NCBI RefSeq assembly: GCF_021401245.1
Contig: NZ_JACBFY010000001.1
Span: forward strand, 1,178,001 to 1,242,000
DNA from: Pseudacidovorax sp. NFM-22
GTDB taxonomy: Bacteria; Pseudomonadota; Gammaproteobacteria; Burkholderiales; Burkholderiaceae_C
Length of the DNA stretch: 64,000 nucleotides
Reading direction: 5' to 3'
The notes under the pieces: generated by a model
The model's input: only the letters and a program-made list of their open reading frames with translations
What the model was told of the DNA's origin: nothing
Databases searched by the model: none
Shown here: piece after piece, positions 22,716 to 31,985 of the stretch
Layout: each line of letters opens with the position of its first letter
How positions within the stretch are numbered: position 1 is the stretch's first letter
Made by a program: the position numbers and the translations under genes

Positions 22716-23291
22716 TCAGCCGCGGGCCTCGGTGCGCGCGCGGATCTCGGGGATCGCCTTGCGCAGGTAGTACACCATCGACCACACGGTGAGCACCGCG
22801 GCGGCCCAGATCAGCCAACGTCCCCACAGGCCCGTGTCGATGGTTCCGAACAGCATGCCCTGGTAGAGCAGGAAGGGAATGGCAACCATCTGCACGGTGG
22901 TCTTGACCTTGCCGATCATGTGCACGGCCACGCTCTTGCCCGCGCCCAGCTGGGCCATCCATTCACGCAATGCAGAGATCGCGATCTCGCGCCCGATGAT
23001 GATCAGGGCCACGAACACATCGGCCCGGTTGAGGTGCACCAGCACCAGCAGCGAGGCACACACCAGGAACTTGTCGGCGACCGGATCGAGGAAGGCACCG
23101 AAGGCCGAGGTCTGGTTGAGGCGCCGTGCGAGGAAGCCGTCAAGCCAGTCGGTGGCGGCGAAGACGATGAACATCACCGTGGCGATGAGGTTGCGCATGC
23201 CCTCGGGCAACGGCAGGTAGAAGATGCCCACGATCAGGGGAATCGCGACGATGCGCGTCCAGGTCATGATGGTGGGCAGGGTCCAGAACAT
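22716..23291 (-). CDS. pgsA: CDP-diacylglycerol-glycerol-3-phosphate 3-phosphatidyltransferase
   Basis: A 191-residue integral membrane enzyme that makes phosphatidylglycerol phosphate, the first step to phosphatidylglycerol and cardiolipin. The CDP-alcohol phosphotransferase signature D-G-x2-A-R-x8-G-x3-D-x3-D is seen in DWLDGFLARRLNQTSAFGAF then LDPVADK. Several hydrophobic helices follow. The ATG at 23291 (MFWTLPTIMTWTRIVAIPL) is the family start; the longer frame to 23366 only overlaps uvrC's end. It lies 74 bp downstream of uvrC in the same direction. Confidence 0.95.
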   Translation of the reverse strand: MFWTLPTIMTWTRIVAIPLIVGIFYLPLPEGMRNLIATVMFIVFAATDWLDGFLARRLNQTSAFGAFLDPVADKFLVCASLLVLVHLNRADVFVALIIIGREIAISALREWMAQLGAGKSVAVHMIGKVKTTVQMVAIPFLLYQGMLFGTIDTGLWGRWLIWAAAVLTVWSMVYYLRKAIPEIRARTEARG

Positions 23292-23365
23292 CGGGAGATT
23301 GTGGCATGAGGTCACTACCCCCTTGACGCTGCCGATGCTGTGGCAAGGCCGCGTCCGGGCCGGCA

Positions 23366-25375
23366 TCAGTGAAGCGCGCGATAGATCTCCTCAGCCAGGT
23401 CGCGCGCAATACCGTCGACGGACGCAAGGTCCTCCACGCTGGCCGCCGCCACGCCGCGGATGCCACCGAAGCGCTGCAGCAACCGGGCCCGCCGCTTCGG
23501 GCCCACGCCCGGGATGTCTTCCAGTTGGCTGCCGCCCACGCGCACCTTGGCGCGCTTGGCGCGCATGCCCGTGATGGCGAAGCGGTGGGCCTCGTCGCGG
23601 ATCTGGGCGACGAGCATCAGGGCCGCGGAGTCCCGTCCCAGGTAGACCTTCTCGCGGCCGTCGGCAAAGACCAGTTCCTCGAGGCCCACCTTGCGGCCTT
23701 CGCCCTTCTCCACGCCGACGATCAAGGACAGCGGCAGGCCCAGCTCGACGAAGACCTCGCGCGCCATCGACACCTGGCCCTTGCCGCCATCGACCAGCAC
23801 CAGGTCGGGCATGCGCGCGCCAGCCGTGCCGGGCGGTGCATCCGCGCCGCCGCCATCGCCCGGCGCAGGCGCCTGGGCCTCGGCAGCCATGGCCTCGGCG
23901 ATCTTGCCGTAGCGCCGCATCAGCACCTGGCGCATGGCGGCATAGTCGTCGCCGGGGGTGATGCCCTCGATGTTGTAGCGGCGGTATTCGCGGTTCTGCA
24001 TCGCATGGTCCTCGAAGACCACGCACGAGGCCTGCGTCGCCTCGCCCGCCGTGTGCGAGATGTCGAAGCATTCGATGCGGAACTGGGCGAGGTCGTCCGG
24101 CGCCAGCTCCAGCGCGTCGACCAATGCGCGCGTGCGGGCCTGCTGCGAGCCCTCTTCGGCGAGCAGGCGGGCGAGCTGGATGTCGGCATTCTTCTGCGCC
24201 ATCTCCAGCCACAGGCGCCGCTGCGACCGGGGCTGGAAGACGGCCGTGACACGCTGACTGGACTGCTGCGCGATGGCCTCGATCAGTTCGCGCCCGACCA
24301 CCTCGCCCAGCACCAGCGTGGCCGGCGCCGGCGCCTCGATGTAGTGCTGGGCGATGAAGGCCTCGAGCACCTGGCGCTCGACCGAAGGCACCAGCGTGCC
24401 CTCCCCCGCGCCTTCGGCCGGCCCGCCGTCGTCGTCGGCGGCGACGTCCTGCTGCAGCAGCGAGGCATCCTCCACATGCGCCGGGAAGTAGGCCCGGTCG
24501 CCCAGGTGCCGGCCGCCACGGACCATGGCCAGGTTGACGCAGGCCTTGCCGCCCTGCACCTTCACGGCCAGGATGTCGACGTCCTTGTCGTCCACGATCT
24601 CCACCGACTGCTGGTGCAGCACGCGCGACAGGGCCGACATGCGGTTGCGCAGTTCGGCGGCCTGCTCGAACTCCAGCCGCTCGGCGTGCTGCATCATGCG
24701 GCCCTCCAGTTCGGCCAGCACCTGCTGCGTCTCGCCACGCAGAAAGGCTTCGGCGTTGGCCACGTCATGGGCGTAGTCCGCTGGCGCCACGTGGCCCACG
24801 CAGGGGCCACTGCAGCGCTTGATCTGGTAGAGCAGGCAGGGCCGGGTGCGGTTGCCGTAGACCGTGTCCTCGCAGGTGCGCAGCTTGAACACCTTCTGCA
24901 GCAGCTGGATCGACTCCTTCACCGCCCAGGCACTGGGATACGGGCCGTAGTAGCGGTGTCGCCGGTCGGTCGCGCCACGGTAATAGGCCAGGCGCGGAAT
25001 GCTGGCCGGCGCCAGCCCGTCGCTTCCATCGCGATCGCGCACGCCGGTGATCTTGAGGTAGGGATAGCTCTTGTCGTCGCGGAACAGGATGTTGTAGCGC
25101 GGCTTGAGCGTCTTGATCAGGTTGTTCTCGAGCAGCAGCGCCTCGGCCTCGGAGCGCACCACCGTGGTCTCCATGCGAGAGATCTTTCCGATCATGTGGC
25201 CGATGCGCGTGCCACCATGGTTCTTCTGAAAGTAGCTGGCGACACGGCGCTTGAGGTTGCGCGCCTTGCCCACGTACAGCACGGCGCCGGCGGCGTCGAA
25301 GTAGCGATAGACCCCCGGCAGTGAAGGAAGCGCGGCCACTTCGGCCAGCAGTTGTTCGGAATGCACCTCAGACAT
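23366..25375 (-). CDS. uvrC: Excinuclease ABC subunit C
   Basis: A 669-residue nucleotide-excision-repair nuclease that cuts on both sides of a lesion. GIY-YIG domain: [20 protein letters not shown] (residues about 15-35). A Cys-containing [16 protein letters not shown] follows. A UVR motif, the RNase H-like EndoV domain ([37 protein letters not shown]) and C-terminal helix-hairpin-helices ([20 protein letters not shown]) are all present. Two low-complexity acidic/Pro-Ala inserts make it slightly longer than the E. coli protein. The start at 25375 (MSEVHSEQL) is preferred over 25408. Confidence 0.95.
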   Translation of the reverse strand: MSEVHSEQLLAEVAALPSLPGVYRYFDAAGAVLYVGKARNLKRRVASYFQKNHGGTRIGHMIGKISRMETTVVRSEAEALLLENNLIKTLKPRYNILFRDDKSYPYLKITGVRDRDGSDGLAPASIPRLAYYRGATDRRHRYYGPYPSAWAVKESIQLLQKVFKLRTCEDTVYGNRTRPCLLYQIKRCSGPCVGHVAPADYAHDVANAEAFLRGETQQVLAELEGRMMQHAERLEFEQAAELRNRMSALSRVLHQQSVEIVDDKDVDILAVKVQGGKACVNLAMVRGGRHLGDRAYFPAHVEDASLLQQDVAADDDGGPAEGAGEGTLVPSVERQVLEAFIAQHYIEAPAPATLVLGEVVGRELIEAIAQQSSQRVTAVFQPRSQRRLWLEMAQKNADIQLARLLAEEGSQQARTRALVDALELAPDDLAQFRIECFDISHTAGEATQASCVVFEDHAMQNREYRRYNIEGITPGDDYAAMRQVLMRRYGKIAEAMAAEAQAPAPGDGGGADAPPGTAGARMPDLVLVDGGKGQVSMAREVFVELGLPLSLIVGVEKGEGRKVGLEELVFADGREKVYLGRDSAALMLVAQIRDEAHRFAITGMRAKRAKVRVGGSQLEDIPGVGPKRRARLLQRFGGIRGVAAASVEDLASVDGIARDLAEEIYRALH

Positions 25376-25472
25376 GGGCACCATTGTGGCCCGGCCTGTG
25401 CGAGTCAATCCCGAGGACCTGCGCGCCTATTCCGCACATGATGTGTCCGCACATCGCGTAAAAGGCCAATGC

Positions 25473-27458
25473 ATGAAAGTCACCCAGACTGCTTCTCGAC
25501 AGCTCGCCGCCATGGTCGCCCTGGCGGTCGGGCTCGGCTGCGCCTCCTGCGGCGACGCTACGTTGCAGCAAAAACGCGAACACTCCGCTTCGGATTCGCC
25601 CATGTCAGGCTGCCAGACCACTGCCAGCGGCGGCGCGCCGGTAGCAATGGGCTCAGGCCTGCAGGGCGACCCGGCCGCGCCGGAGCCGGCGTCCGGCTAT
25701 GTGCCGGGCAAGAAGGTCATCTACGCGAAGACCTACATGGTGGTCGCCAACCACCCGCTGGCCACCAAGGCCGGCTGCGACATCCTCAAGGCAGGCGGCA
25801 GCGCGGTCGACGCGGCCGTGGCTGTGCAGGCCGTGCTCGGCCTGGTGGAACCCCAGTCGAGCAGCCTCGCCGGCGGGGCCTTCCTGCTGCACTTCGACGC
25901 CAAGACCAAGAAGGTCGAAGCCTATGACGGCCGCGAGACGGCCCCGGCCGCAGCCACGGCCGACTACCTGCGCTACATCAGCGACGCCGACAAGACCACG
26001 CCCAAGCCCAGCGCCCGCGCCAGCGGCCGCTCCATCGGCACCCCCGGCGTGATGCGCATGCTCGAACTCGCGCATGGCGACCACGGCAAGCTCGCGTGGA
26101 AGGACCTGTTCGGCGAAGGCACCAACCTCGCCACCAACGGCTTCAAGATCGGTGGGCGCATGGCCGCCGCCATCGCGGGTTCGGCCTCCAACCTCAAGCG
26201 AGACGACGAGGCGGCCGCCTACTTCCTCGACGCCTCGGGCAATCCGAAGCCCCTGGGCGCCACGCTGACCAATCCGGCCTATGCCGGCGTGCTCAAGGCC
26301 ATGGCCTCGCAGGGTGCCGATGCCATGTACACCGGCCCGATCGCCCAGGACATCGTCGCCAAGATCGGCATCACCGCCGGCATCGATGGCTCCGTGATCA
26401 CCCCCGGCCTGACGACGCTGGACGACCTGAAGAACTACCGCCCCAAGCGCCGCGATCCGGTGTGCGTGACCTACCGTACCTACTACATCTGCAGCATGTC
26501 GCCGCCCTCCTCCGGTGGCATCGGCGTGCTGTCCACGCTGGGCATCCTCGAGAACTTCAACATGGCGCTGCATGCGCCCACCGCCGTCGACATCGAAGGC
26601 GGCAAGCCGACCGTGATGGGCGTGCACCTGGTCTCCGAAGCCGAGCGCCTGGCCTATGCCGACCGCGACAAGTACGTGGCCGACACCGACTTCGTGCCCC
26701 TGCCCGGCAACAGCCCGGACACGCTGCTCAACAAGACCTACATGCGCACCCGCGCCAACCTGATCGACTTCACCAAGAGCATGGGCACGGCGCAGGCCGG
26801 CGACCTGGGCCCCGTGCCACTGGGCATCGACAAGACGCCCGAGAACGGCACGACGCACCTGACCATCGTCGACAAGGACGGCAACGTGGTCACGATGACG
26901 ACCACGGTGGAGTCGTCCATGGGCTCCTACCACATGGCGCGCGGCATCCTGTTGAACAACCAGTTGACCGACTTCTCGGCCTCGCCCACCGACAGCAACG
27001 GCCTTCCCGTGGCCAACCGCGTCGCACCGGGCAAGCGCCCGCGCAGCACGATGGCCCCGACCATGGTGTTCAACGGCAGTGCGCCCGGCGACTTCGTGAT
27101 GGCGACCGGCTCGCCCGGCGGCGGCACGATCATCCAGTACGTGGTCAAGACGCTGGTCGGCGCCCTGGACTGGAAGCTGGACGCGCAGCAGGCCACGTCG
27201 ATGGTGGACTTCGGCGCCTCCAACTCGACCACCACCAACGTGGGCGGCGAGCATCCCAACATCGACGCGACCAGCAACGGCGCCAACGATCCGCTGGTGA
27301 CCGGCCTGCGCACGCTGGGTCACACGGTCTCGGTCAGCGCCCAGTCCAGCGGCATCAGCACGGTGGTCCGCACGCAGGTGAACGGCAAGACGGTGCTCAG
27401 CGGCGGCGCAGACCCCCGCCGCGAAGGCATCGTGCTCGGCGACACCTTCACGCCGTGA
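25473..27458 (+). CDS. ggt: Gamma-glutamyltransferase, exported
   Basis: A 661-residue enzyme that hydrolyses or transfers the gamma-glutamyl group of glutathione and similar peptides. The N-terminus (RQLAAMVALAVGLGCASCGD) is a signal, with GLGC/ASC as a possible lipobox. AILKAGGSAVDAAVAVQAVL-like sequence (DILKAGGSAVDAAVAVQAVL) and QSSSLAGGAFLL are family hallmarks. The autoprocessing nucleophile should be Thr460 in ENGTTHLTIVDKDGNVV. GSPGGGTIIQYVV supplies the oxyanion region. It is longer than typical (about 580) because of N-terminal and loop additions. The start at 25473 is chosen for its signal peptide. Confidence 0.9.
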   Translation: MKVTQTASRQLAAMVALAVGLGCASCGDATLQQKREHSASDSPMSGCQTTASGGAPVAMGSGLQGDPAAPEPASGYVPGKKVIYAKTYMVVANHPLATKAGCDILKAGGSAVDAAVAVQAVLGLVEPQSSSLAGGAFLLHFDAKTKKVEAYDGRETAPAAATADYLRYISDADKTTPKPSARASGRSIGTPGVMRMLELAHGDHGKLAWKDLFGEGTNLATNGFKIGGRMAAAIAGSASNLKRDDEAAAYFLDASGNPKPLGATLTNPAYAGVLKAMASQGADAMYTGPIAQDIVAKIGITAGIDGSVITPGLTTLDDLKNYRPKRRDPVCVTYRTYYICSMSPPSSGGIGVLSTLGILENFNMALHAPTAVDIEGGKPTVMGVHLVSEAERLAYADRDKYVADTDFVPLPGNSPDTLLNKTYMRTRANLIDFTKSMGTAQAGDLGPVPLGIDKTPENGTTHLTIVDKDGNVVTMTTTVESSMGSYHMARGILLNNQLTDFSASPTDSNGLPVANRVAPGKRPRSTMAPTMVFNGSAPGDFVMATGSPGGGTIIQYVVKTLVGALDWKLDAQQATSMVDFGASNSTTTNVGGEHPNIDATSNGANDPLVTGLRTLGHTVSVSAQSSGISTVVRTQVNGKTVLSGGADPRREGIVLGDTFTP

Positions 27459-27506
27459 TGCGCGGGATGCGCACGAGGCGCCGGCGCTAGCCGGGCCTCG
27501 CCCCAG

Positions 27507-27541
27507 AACAAAGGGCGGTGCCGATGGCACCGCCCTTTGTT
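27507..27541. terminator. Bidirectional terminator
   Basis: AACAAAGGGCGGTGCC-GAT-GGCACCGCCCTTTGTT: a 16-bp perfect stem between ggt and the convergent binding-protein gene. Both strands have T-rich flanks. Confidence 0.85.
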
Positions 27542-27573
27542 CCTTCAGCGGCGACTGCTCGCCGCCCTCGGCG

Positions 27574-28557
27574 TCAGTCCACCTCGATACGCGCCGTCTT
27601 CGCCAGTTGCGACCAGCGCGCGAGGTCGGCCGTCACCCGCGCGGCCAGCTGTGTCGGGTCCTGGAAGTCGGCCGTCGCGCCCTGGTCCTGCGCCAGCTTC
27701 CTGAAGGCGGGCGTGTTCAGCACGCGCCCGATCTCGCCCGCGAGCTTCTGCACCACCGCATCCGGCGTGGCCGCGGGCGCGAAGACCGCGAACCAGGAGC
27801 TGGCATCCAGCTTCGGAAAGCCCGCTTCCGCCGTGCTCGGCACGTCCGGCAGGCTGGGCAGGCGGCTGGTGCCGGTCACGGCCAGCACACGCAGCTTGCC
27901 GGCCTGGATGTGCGGCATGAAGGGAGGCGCGGTGCCGAAGGTCAGGTCCACCTGCCCGCCCAGCAGGTCCTGCAGGGCCGGGCCAGTGCCCTTGTAGGGC
28001 ACGTGCACCATCTGCACGCCGGCCTGCTGCTCCAGCATGGCGCCGGTCACGTGCTGCAGCGAGCCGTTGCCCGACGAGGCGTAGTTCAGCTTGCCCGGAT
28101 GCGCTTTGGCGTAGGCCACCAGATCGGCCAGCGTCTTCACGGGCAGGTCGGCCCGCACCACGATGATCTGCGGCGCGGACAGCACGTTGGCCACCGGACG
28201 CAGGTCCTTCTGCGCCCAGGGCAGCGGCGTCTTGCTCACCGCCGGCGTGATGACGTGGTAGCCGGAGTACTGCATCAGCAGCGTGTAGCCGTCCGGCTCC
28301 GCACGCTTGACGAAGGCCGCGGCAATGGCGCCGTTGCCGCCGCCCTTGTTCTCCACCACCAGCGACTGGCCCAGCGCCACGCCCAGCGGCTGCGCCAGCA
28401 TGCGTGCCGACAGGTCGGTGGTGCCGCCGGTGGCGGTGGGCACCACGAGCGAGATCGGCCGCGACGGATAGGCGCCTTGCGCCAGGCTGGCGAGCGGCAA
28501 GGGCAGCAGGCAGGCGGCTGCAGCTGCAGCCAGGAAGCGTTGACGGGTGAGGGTCAT
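27574..28557 (-). CDS. Bug-family tripartite tricarboxylate transporter binding protein
   Basis: A 327-residue periplasmic binding protein. An N-terminal signal with an Arg (LTRQRFLAAAAAACLLPLPL, cleavage after SLAQG) precedes YPSRPISLVVPTATGGTTDL, VVENKGGGNGAIAAAFVKRA, GYTLLMQYSGYHVITPA and VHVPYKGTGPALQDLLGGQV, all Bug/TctC hallmarks. Ligand is unknown. The ATG at 28557 follows GGAGAC; in-frame ATGs at 28569 and 28578 are alternatives. A second Bug protein gene lies just upstream, 56 bp away, in the same direction, and a HMG-CoA lyase-like gene precedes that. Confidence 0.88.
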   Translation of the reverse strand: MTLTRQRFLAAAAAACLLPLPLASLAQGAYPSRPISLVVPTATGGTTDLSARMLAQPLGVALGQSLVVENKGGGNGAIAAAFVKRAEPDGYTLLMQYSGYHVITPAVSKTPLPWAQKDLRPVANVLSAPQIIVVRADLPVKTLADLVAYAKAHPGKLNYASSGNGSLQHVTGAMLEQQAGVQMVHVPYKGTGPALQDLLGGQVDLTFGTAPPFMPHIQAGKLRVLAVTGTSRLPSLPDVPSTAEAGFPKLDASSWFAVFAPAATPDAVVQKLAGEIGRVLNTPAFRKLAQDQGATADFQDPTQLAARVTADLARWSQLAKTARIEVD

Positions 28558-28613
28558 GCGTGTCTCCATGTTCTTCATTGGCGGGTCGGAGGCCGGAACG
28601 CCCGGCCGCGGCG

Positions 28614-29615
28614 TCAGTCCACCGTCGCGCCCGTGTCCTTCACGATCTGCGCCCACTTGCGCAGGTCCGACTGCACCAGCGCGGCCAGTTGGGCCGAGCT
28701 GCCCTTGAAGGGCTCGCAGCCGACGCTGGCCAGCTTCTCCAGCACGTCGGGGCTTTCCAGCGCCTTGTTCACCTCGGCCTGCAGCCGGGTGACGATGGCC
28801 GCGGGCGTGCCTGCCGGCGCGAAGAGCGCATACCACGGCGCCTGGCCGAAGCCCGGCAGCGTCTCGCCGATGGTGGGCGAATCGGGCAGCGCCTTGATGC
28901 GCTGCGGGTTGACCACGCCCAGCACCTTGAGCTTGCCCGACTTGATGAAGGCGATGACCGAGGGCAGGCTCTGCACCGACAGCGGCACCTGCCCGCCGAC
29001 CACGTCGGTCGCGGCTGCCGCCGAGCCCTTGTAGGGCACGTGCTGCAACTTGATGCCCGCGGCCTTCTGCACCATCTCCCCGATCAGGTGGTTGAGCGTG
29101 CCGTTGCCGGCGGACGCGTACGAATACGCGCCCGGCTGCGCCTTGGCCAGCCGGATCAGGTCGGCCATGTTCTGGCCCGGAAAGGACGGGTTGGCCACCA
29201 GCACATAGCCGGCGGTGGCGATGGGCGCGATGGGCTCGAAGTCCTTCACCGGATCGAAGCCCGGATTGCGGTAGAGCGCCGGGCTCGTCACCTGCGCGCT
29301 GTCGGCCGTGAGCAGCAGCGTGTAGCCGTCGCGCTTGGCACGGGCCGTCGCCGCCGTGGCCACGGTGCCGCCGGCGCCGGGCCTGTTGTCCACCAGCACG
29401 GTCTGGCCCAGTTGCTGCGACAGGCGCTGCGCCACCACCCGGGCGATGACGTCGTTGGCGCCGCCTGCGGCCTGGGGCACGACCACGGTGATGGGCTTGC
29501 TGGGATAGGCGTCCTCGGCCCAGGCGGCCGGGACGGCAGCACCGCAAAGCAGCGCGGCGCCGATGCCGGCCGTGATGCGGCGGCGGCCGATGGCGGGGAA
29601 GGGGGTCGTCGTCAT
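28614..29615 (-). CDS. Bug-family tripartite tricarboxylate transporter binding protein
   Basis: A 333-residue periplasmic protein, paralogous to the next gene. A twin-arginine-like signal (GRRRITAGIGAALLCGAAVP, then AWAEDAYPSK) leads into PITVVVPQAAGGANDVIARV, VLVDNRPGAGGTVATAATAR and QHVPYKGSAAAATDVVGGQV. The start at 29615 has GGAGAC upstream; the longer frame to 29648 is intergenic. In the same direction as the CoA lyase and CoA-transferase genes, so the unit should bring in a carboxylic acid for CoA-dependent breakdown. No TctA/B membrane genes are nearby. Confidence 0.88.
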   Translation of the reverse strand: MTTTPFPAIGRRRITAGIGAALLCGAAVPAAWAEDAYPSKPITVVVPQAAGGANDVIARVVAQRLSQQLGQTVLVDNRPGAGGTVATAATARAKRDGYTLLLTADSAQVTSPALYRNPGFDPVKDFEPIAPIATAGYVLVANPSFPGQNMADLIRLAKAQPGAYSYASAGNGTLNHLIGEMVQKAAGIKLQHVPYKGSAAAATDVVGGQVPLSVQSLPSVIAFIKSGKLKVLGVVNPQRIKALPDSPTIGETLPGFGQAPWYALFAPAGTPAAIVTRLQAEVNKALESPDVLEKLASVGCEPFKGSSAQLAALVQSDLRKWAQIVKDTGATVD

Positions 29616-29652
29616 GGTCTTGTCTCCGTTGTCGTGAGGGTCGGGCAAGTCG

Positions 29653-30636
29653 TCAGGTGCGCGCCAGGGCGCGCTCGCGCACGGCCGCGAAGTCGGCCGG
29701 CGGCGGATGCAGTTGCAGCCGCGGGCCGGCCTTGAGCAGTTGGCTGGGCACCTCGTGGCCGACCAGGGCGGGCAGGCGGGCAGCGGCGTGCATCACCCTC
29801 GCAAGATCCACCGGCACATGGAAGTCCATGCACTGCAGCGCGTGCACGATCTCCTCGGTGCAGACATTGCCAGTGGCGCCCGGGGCGTAGGGGCAGCCGC
29901 CGAGACCGCCGATGGAGGCGTCGAAGCGGTCCGCGCCGGCGTCGATGGCGGCCAGCACATTGGCCAGCCCCATGCCGCGTGTGTTGTGGAAGTGCAGCGT
30001 GAAGGTCTGGCGCGGCCAGCGGACCCGCGCCATCGCCACCAAGCGTGCCACCTGCGCCGGATGGGCCATCCCCGTGGTGTCGCACAGCGTGAGGCCGTGC
30101 ACGCCCAGCTGGTCAAAGCGCTCGATGAGGTCGAACACCTCGTCGACCGCCACCTCGCCCTCCATGGGACAGCCGAACACGCAGGACAGCGACACGTTCA
30201 CCGCCACGCCCGCCGAGCGGCCCAGCGCCACCACCTCGGCCAGCGCGCGGAAGGACTGCGCCCGCGTCATGCGCAGGTTGGCCAGGTTGTGGGTTTCGCT
30301 GGCGGACATCACCAGGTTCAGCTCGTCCACCTTCGATTCGATGGCGCGCTCGGCGCCACGCACATTGGGCACCAGCGCGGCATAGACGACGCCAGGGTGA
30401 CGCTCGATCTCGCGCAGTACGACCTCGGCGTCGCGCAGCGCCGGCACCGCCGCAGGCGAGACGAAAGCGCTGACCTCGATCTTGTCCAGCCCCGCGGCAG
30501 AGAGCTGGTTCACCAGCGCGATCTTGTCCGCGGTCGGCACAAAGGCGGCCTCCATCTGCAGGCCGTCGCGGGTGCCGACCTCCTGCATGTGGATGCGGCG
30601 GCCGGCGCCCTGCCAGGCACTGTGCACGGCATTCAT
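29653..30636 (-). CDS. HMG-CoA lyase family protein
   Basis: A 327-residue TIM-barrel lyase of the hydroxymethylglutaryl-CoA lyase/homocitrate synthase superfamily. VGTRDGLQMEAAFVPTADKI is the N-terminal catalytic region (Arg-Asp), SAFVSPAAVPALRDAEVVL, NVSLSCVFGCPMEGEVAVDE, HFHNTRGMGLANVLAAIDAG and the C-terminal GGLGGCPYAPGATGNVCTEE (catalytic Cys loop) are all diagnostic. It would split a 3-hydroxy-3-methylacyl-CoA into acetyl-CoA and a keto acid. It overlaps the CoA-transferase gene by 4 bp at 30633-30636, so the two steps are coupled. Confidence 0.9.
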   Translation of the reverse strand: MNAVHSAWQGAGRRIHMQEVGTRDGLQMEAAFVPTADKIALVNQLSAAGLDKIEVSAFVSPAAVPALRDAEVVLREIERHPGVVYAALVPNVRGAERAIESKVDELNLVMSASETHNLANLRMTRAQSFRALAEVVALGRSAGVAVNVSLSCVFGCPMEGEVAVDEVFDLIERFDQLGVHGLTLCDTTGMAHPAQVARLVAMARVRWPRQTFTLHFHNTRGMGLANVLAAIDAGADRFDASIGGLGGCPYAPGATGNVCTEEIVHALQCMDFHVPVDLARVMHAAARLPALVGHEVPSQLLKAGPRLQLHPPPADFAAVRERALART

Positions 30637-31856
30637 TGGATGATTCCCTTCTCGCGCAGTTGCGCGATCTGGCTGGCGCTCAGGCCTACCTCGGCCAGCA
30701 CGGCGTCGGTGTCGTCGCCCAGGCGCGGCGCGCTGCTGCGCACGCGGCCCGGCGTGGCCGAGAGCTTGGGCACGATGCCCGGCACCGTGAGCGTGTCACC
30801 GTCGCGCGTCTGCTGGGTCAGCAGCATGTCGCGGGCGCGGTAGTGCGGGTCTTCGGCGATGTCGCGGGCGGTGTAGACCTTGCCGGCCGGCACGCGGACG
30901 GCGGCCAGGCTTTGCTGCACCTCGCGCACCGTGCGGCCCGTGGTCCAGTGCGCGATGGCCGCGTCGATCTCCTGCACGCGGGCCACGCGGCCGGCGTTGT
31001 TGGCGAGGTCGGGCGCGGCGGCCAGATCCGGGCGGCCGATGGCCTGCATCAGCCGTTTGAAGATGCTGTCGCCATTGCCCGCCACGAGCACCCAGCCGTC
31101 GGTGCACGGATAGGCATTGCTGGGCGCGATGCCCGGAAGTGCGCTGCCGGCGGCCTCGCGCACCACGCCGAAGGCGCTGTATTCGGGAATCAGGCTTTCC
31201 ATCACGTTGTAGACCGCCTCGTGCAGCGCCACATCGATCACCTGGCCGCGCCCACCATGGGCCTGCCGGTGATAGAGCGCCGCCAGCACACCGATGGCGC
31301 CATGCAGCGCCGCCAGCGTGTCGCCCAGCGACACGCCGACTCGCACGGGCACCCGGCCCGGCTCGCCCGTCAGGTGGCGCAGGCCGCCCATGGCCTCGCC
31401 GATCACGCCGAAACCCGGCTGGTCGCGGTAGGGCCCGGTCTGCCCGAAGCCGGAGATGCGCAGCACGATCAGCCCCGGGTTGGCGGCCTGCAGCGATTCG
31501 GGGTCGAGGCCCCATTCCTCCAGCATGCCGGGGCGGAAGTTCTCGATCAGCACGTCGGCCTCCGCGATCAGACGCCTTGCCACGTCCTGGCCCTCGGGTG
31601 CGCGCAGGTCCAGCGCCACCGAGCGCTTGTTGCGCGACTGCACCTGCCACCAGACCGAGGTGCCCTTCTGCAGCAGCCGCCAGTTGCGCAGCGGGTCGCC
31701 GGTGACCGGCGGCTCGATCTTGATGACCTCGGCACCGAACTCGCCCAGCGTCTTGCCGCAGAAGGGCCCGGCGATGAGCTGGCCCATCTCGACGATGCGC
31801 ACGCCCTGCAGCGCGTCGCCGCCAATGAGGGTGGGGGATGGAGGGCCGCTGTCCAC
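30633..31856 (-). CDS. CaiB/BaiF family CoA-transferase
   Basis: A 407-residue class III CoA-transferase that should load the substrate of the adjacent lyase with CoA. GVRIVEMGQLIAGPFCGKTL and GEFGAEVIKIEPPVTGDPLR are the family opening, with FRPGMLEEWGLDPESLQAAN and GFGQTGPYRDQPGFGVIGEA following; the catalytic Asp is expected in SLGDTLAALHGAIGV. GTG at 31856 follows AGGAGA and is preferred; a longer frame exists. It diverges from a LysR gene, its probable regulator, across 129 bp. Confidence 0.9.
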   Translation of the reverse strand: MDSGPPSPTLIGGDALQGVRIVEMGQLIAGPFCGKTLGEFGAEVIKIEPPVTGDPLRNWRLLQKGTSVWWQVQSRNKRSVALDLRAPEGQDVARRLIAEADVLIENFRPGMLEEWGLDPESLQAANPGLIVLRISGFGQTGPYRDQPGFGVIGEAMGGLRHLTGEPGRVPVRVGVSLGDTLAALHGAIGVLAALYHRQAHGGRGQVIDVALHEAVYNVMESLIPEYSAFGVVREAAGSALPGIAPSNAYPCTDGWVLVAGNGDSIFKRLMQAIGRPDLAAAPDLANNAGRVARVQEIDAAIAHWTTGRTVREVQQSLAAVRVPAGKVYTARDIAEDPHYRARDMLLTQQTRDGDTLTVPGIVPKLSATPGRVRSSAPRLGDDTDAVLAEVGLSASQIAQLREKGIIQ

Positions 31857-31985
31857 GTGATGTCTCCTGGCATGGCCCGGCGGGCCGATCGGGTGCGGAT
31901 CATGGCGGCTGGGCCTCCGCCCGCAAAGCGCCGGTGCGCGAGGCCACCATCGCAATCCGGCATGGCAGGTAGCATCGCCCCTCCC

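Noticed and set aside
23369-25324. 651-codon plus ORF antisense to uvrC
   Set aside because: Shadow of uvrC; composition and lack of motifs show it is not coding.
25653-27530. 625-codon minus ORF antisense to ggt
   Set aside because: Shadow frame; gamma-glutamyltransferase motifs on the plus strand decide.
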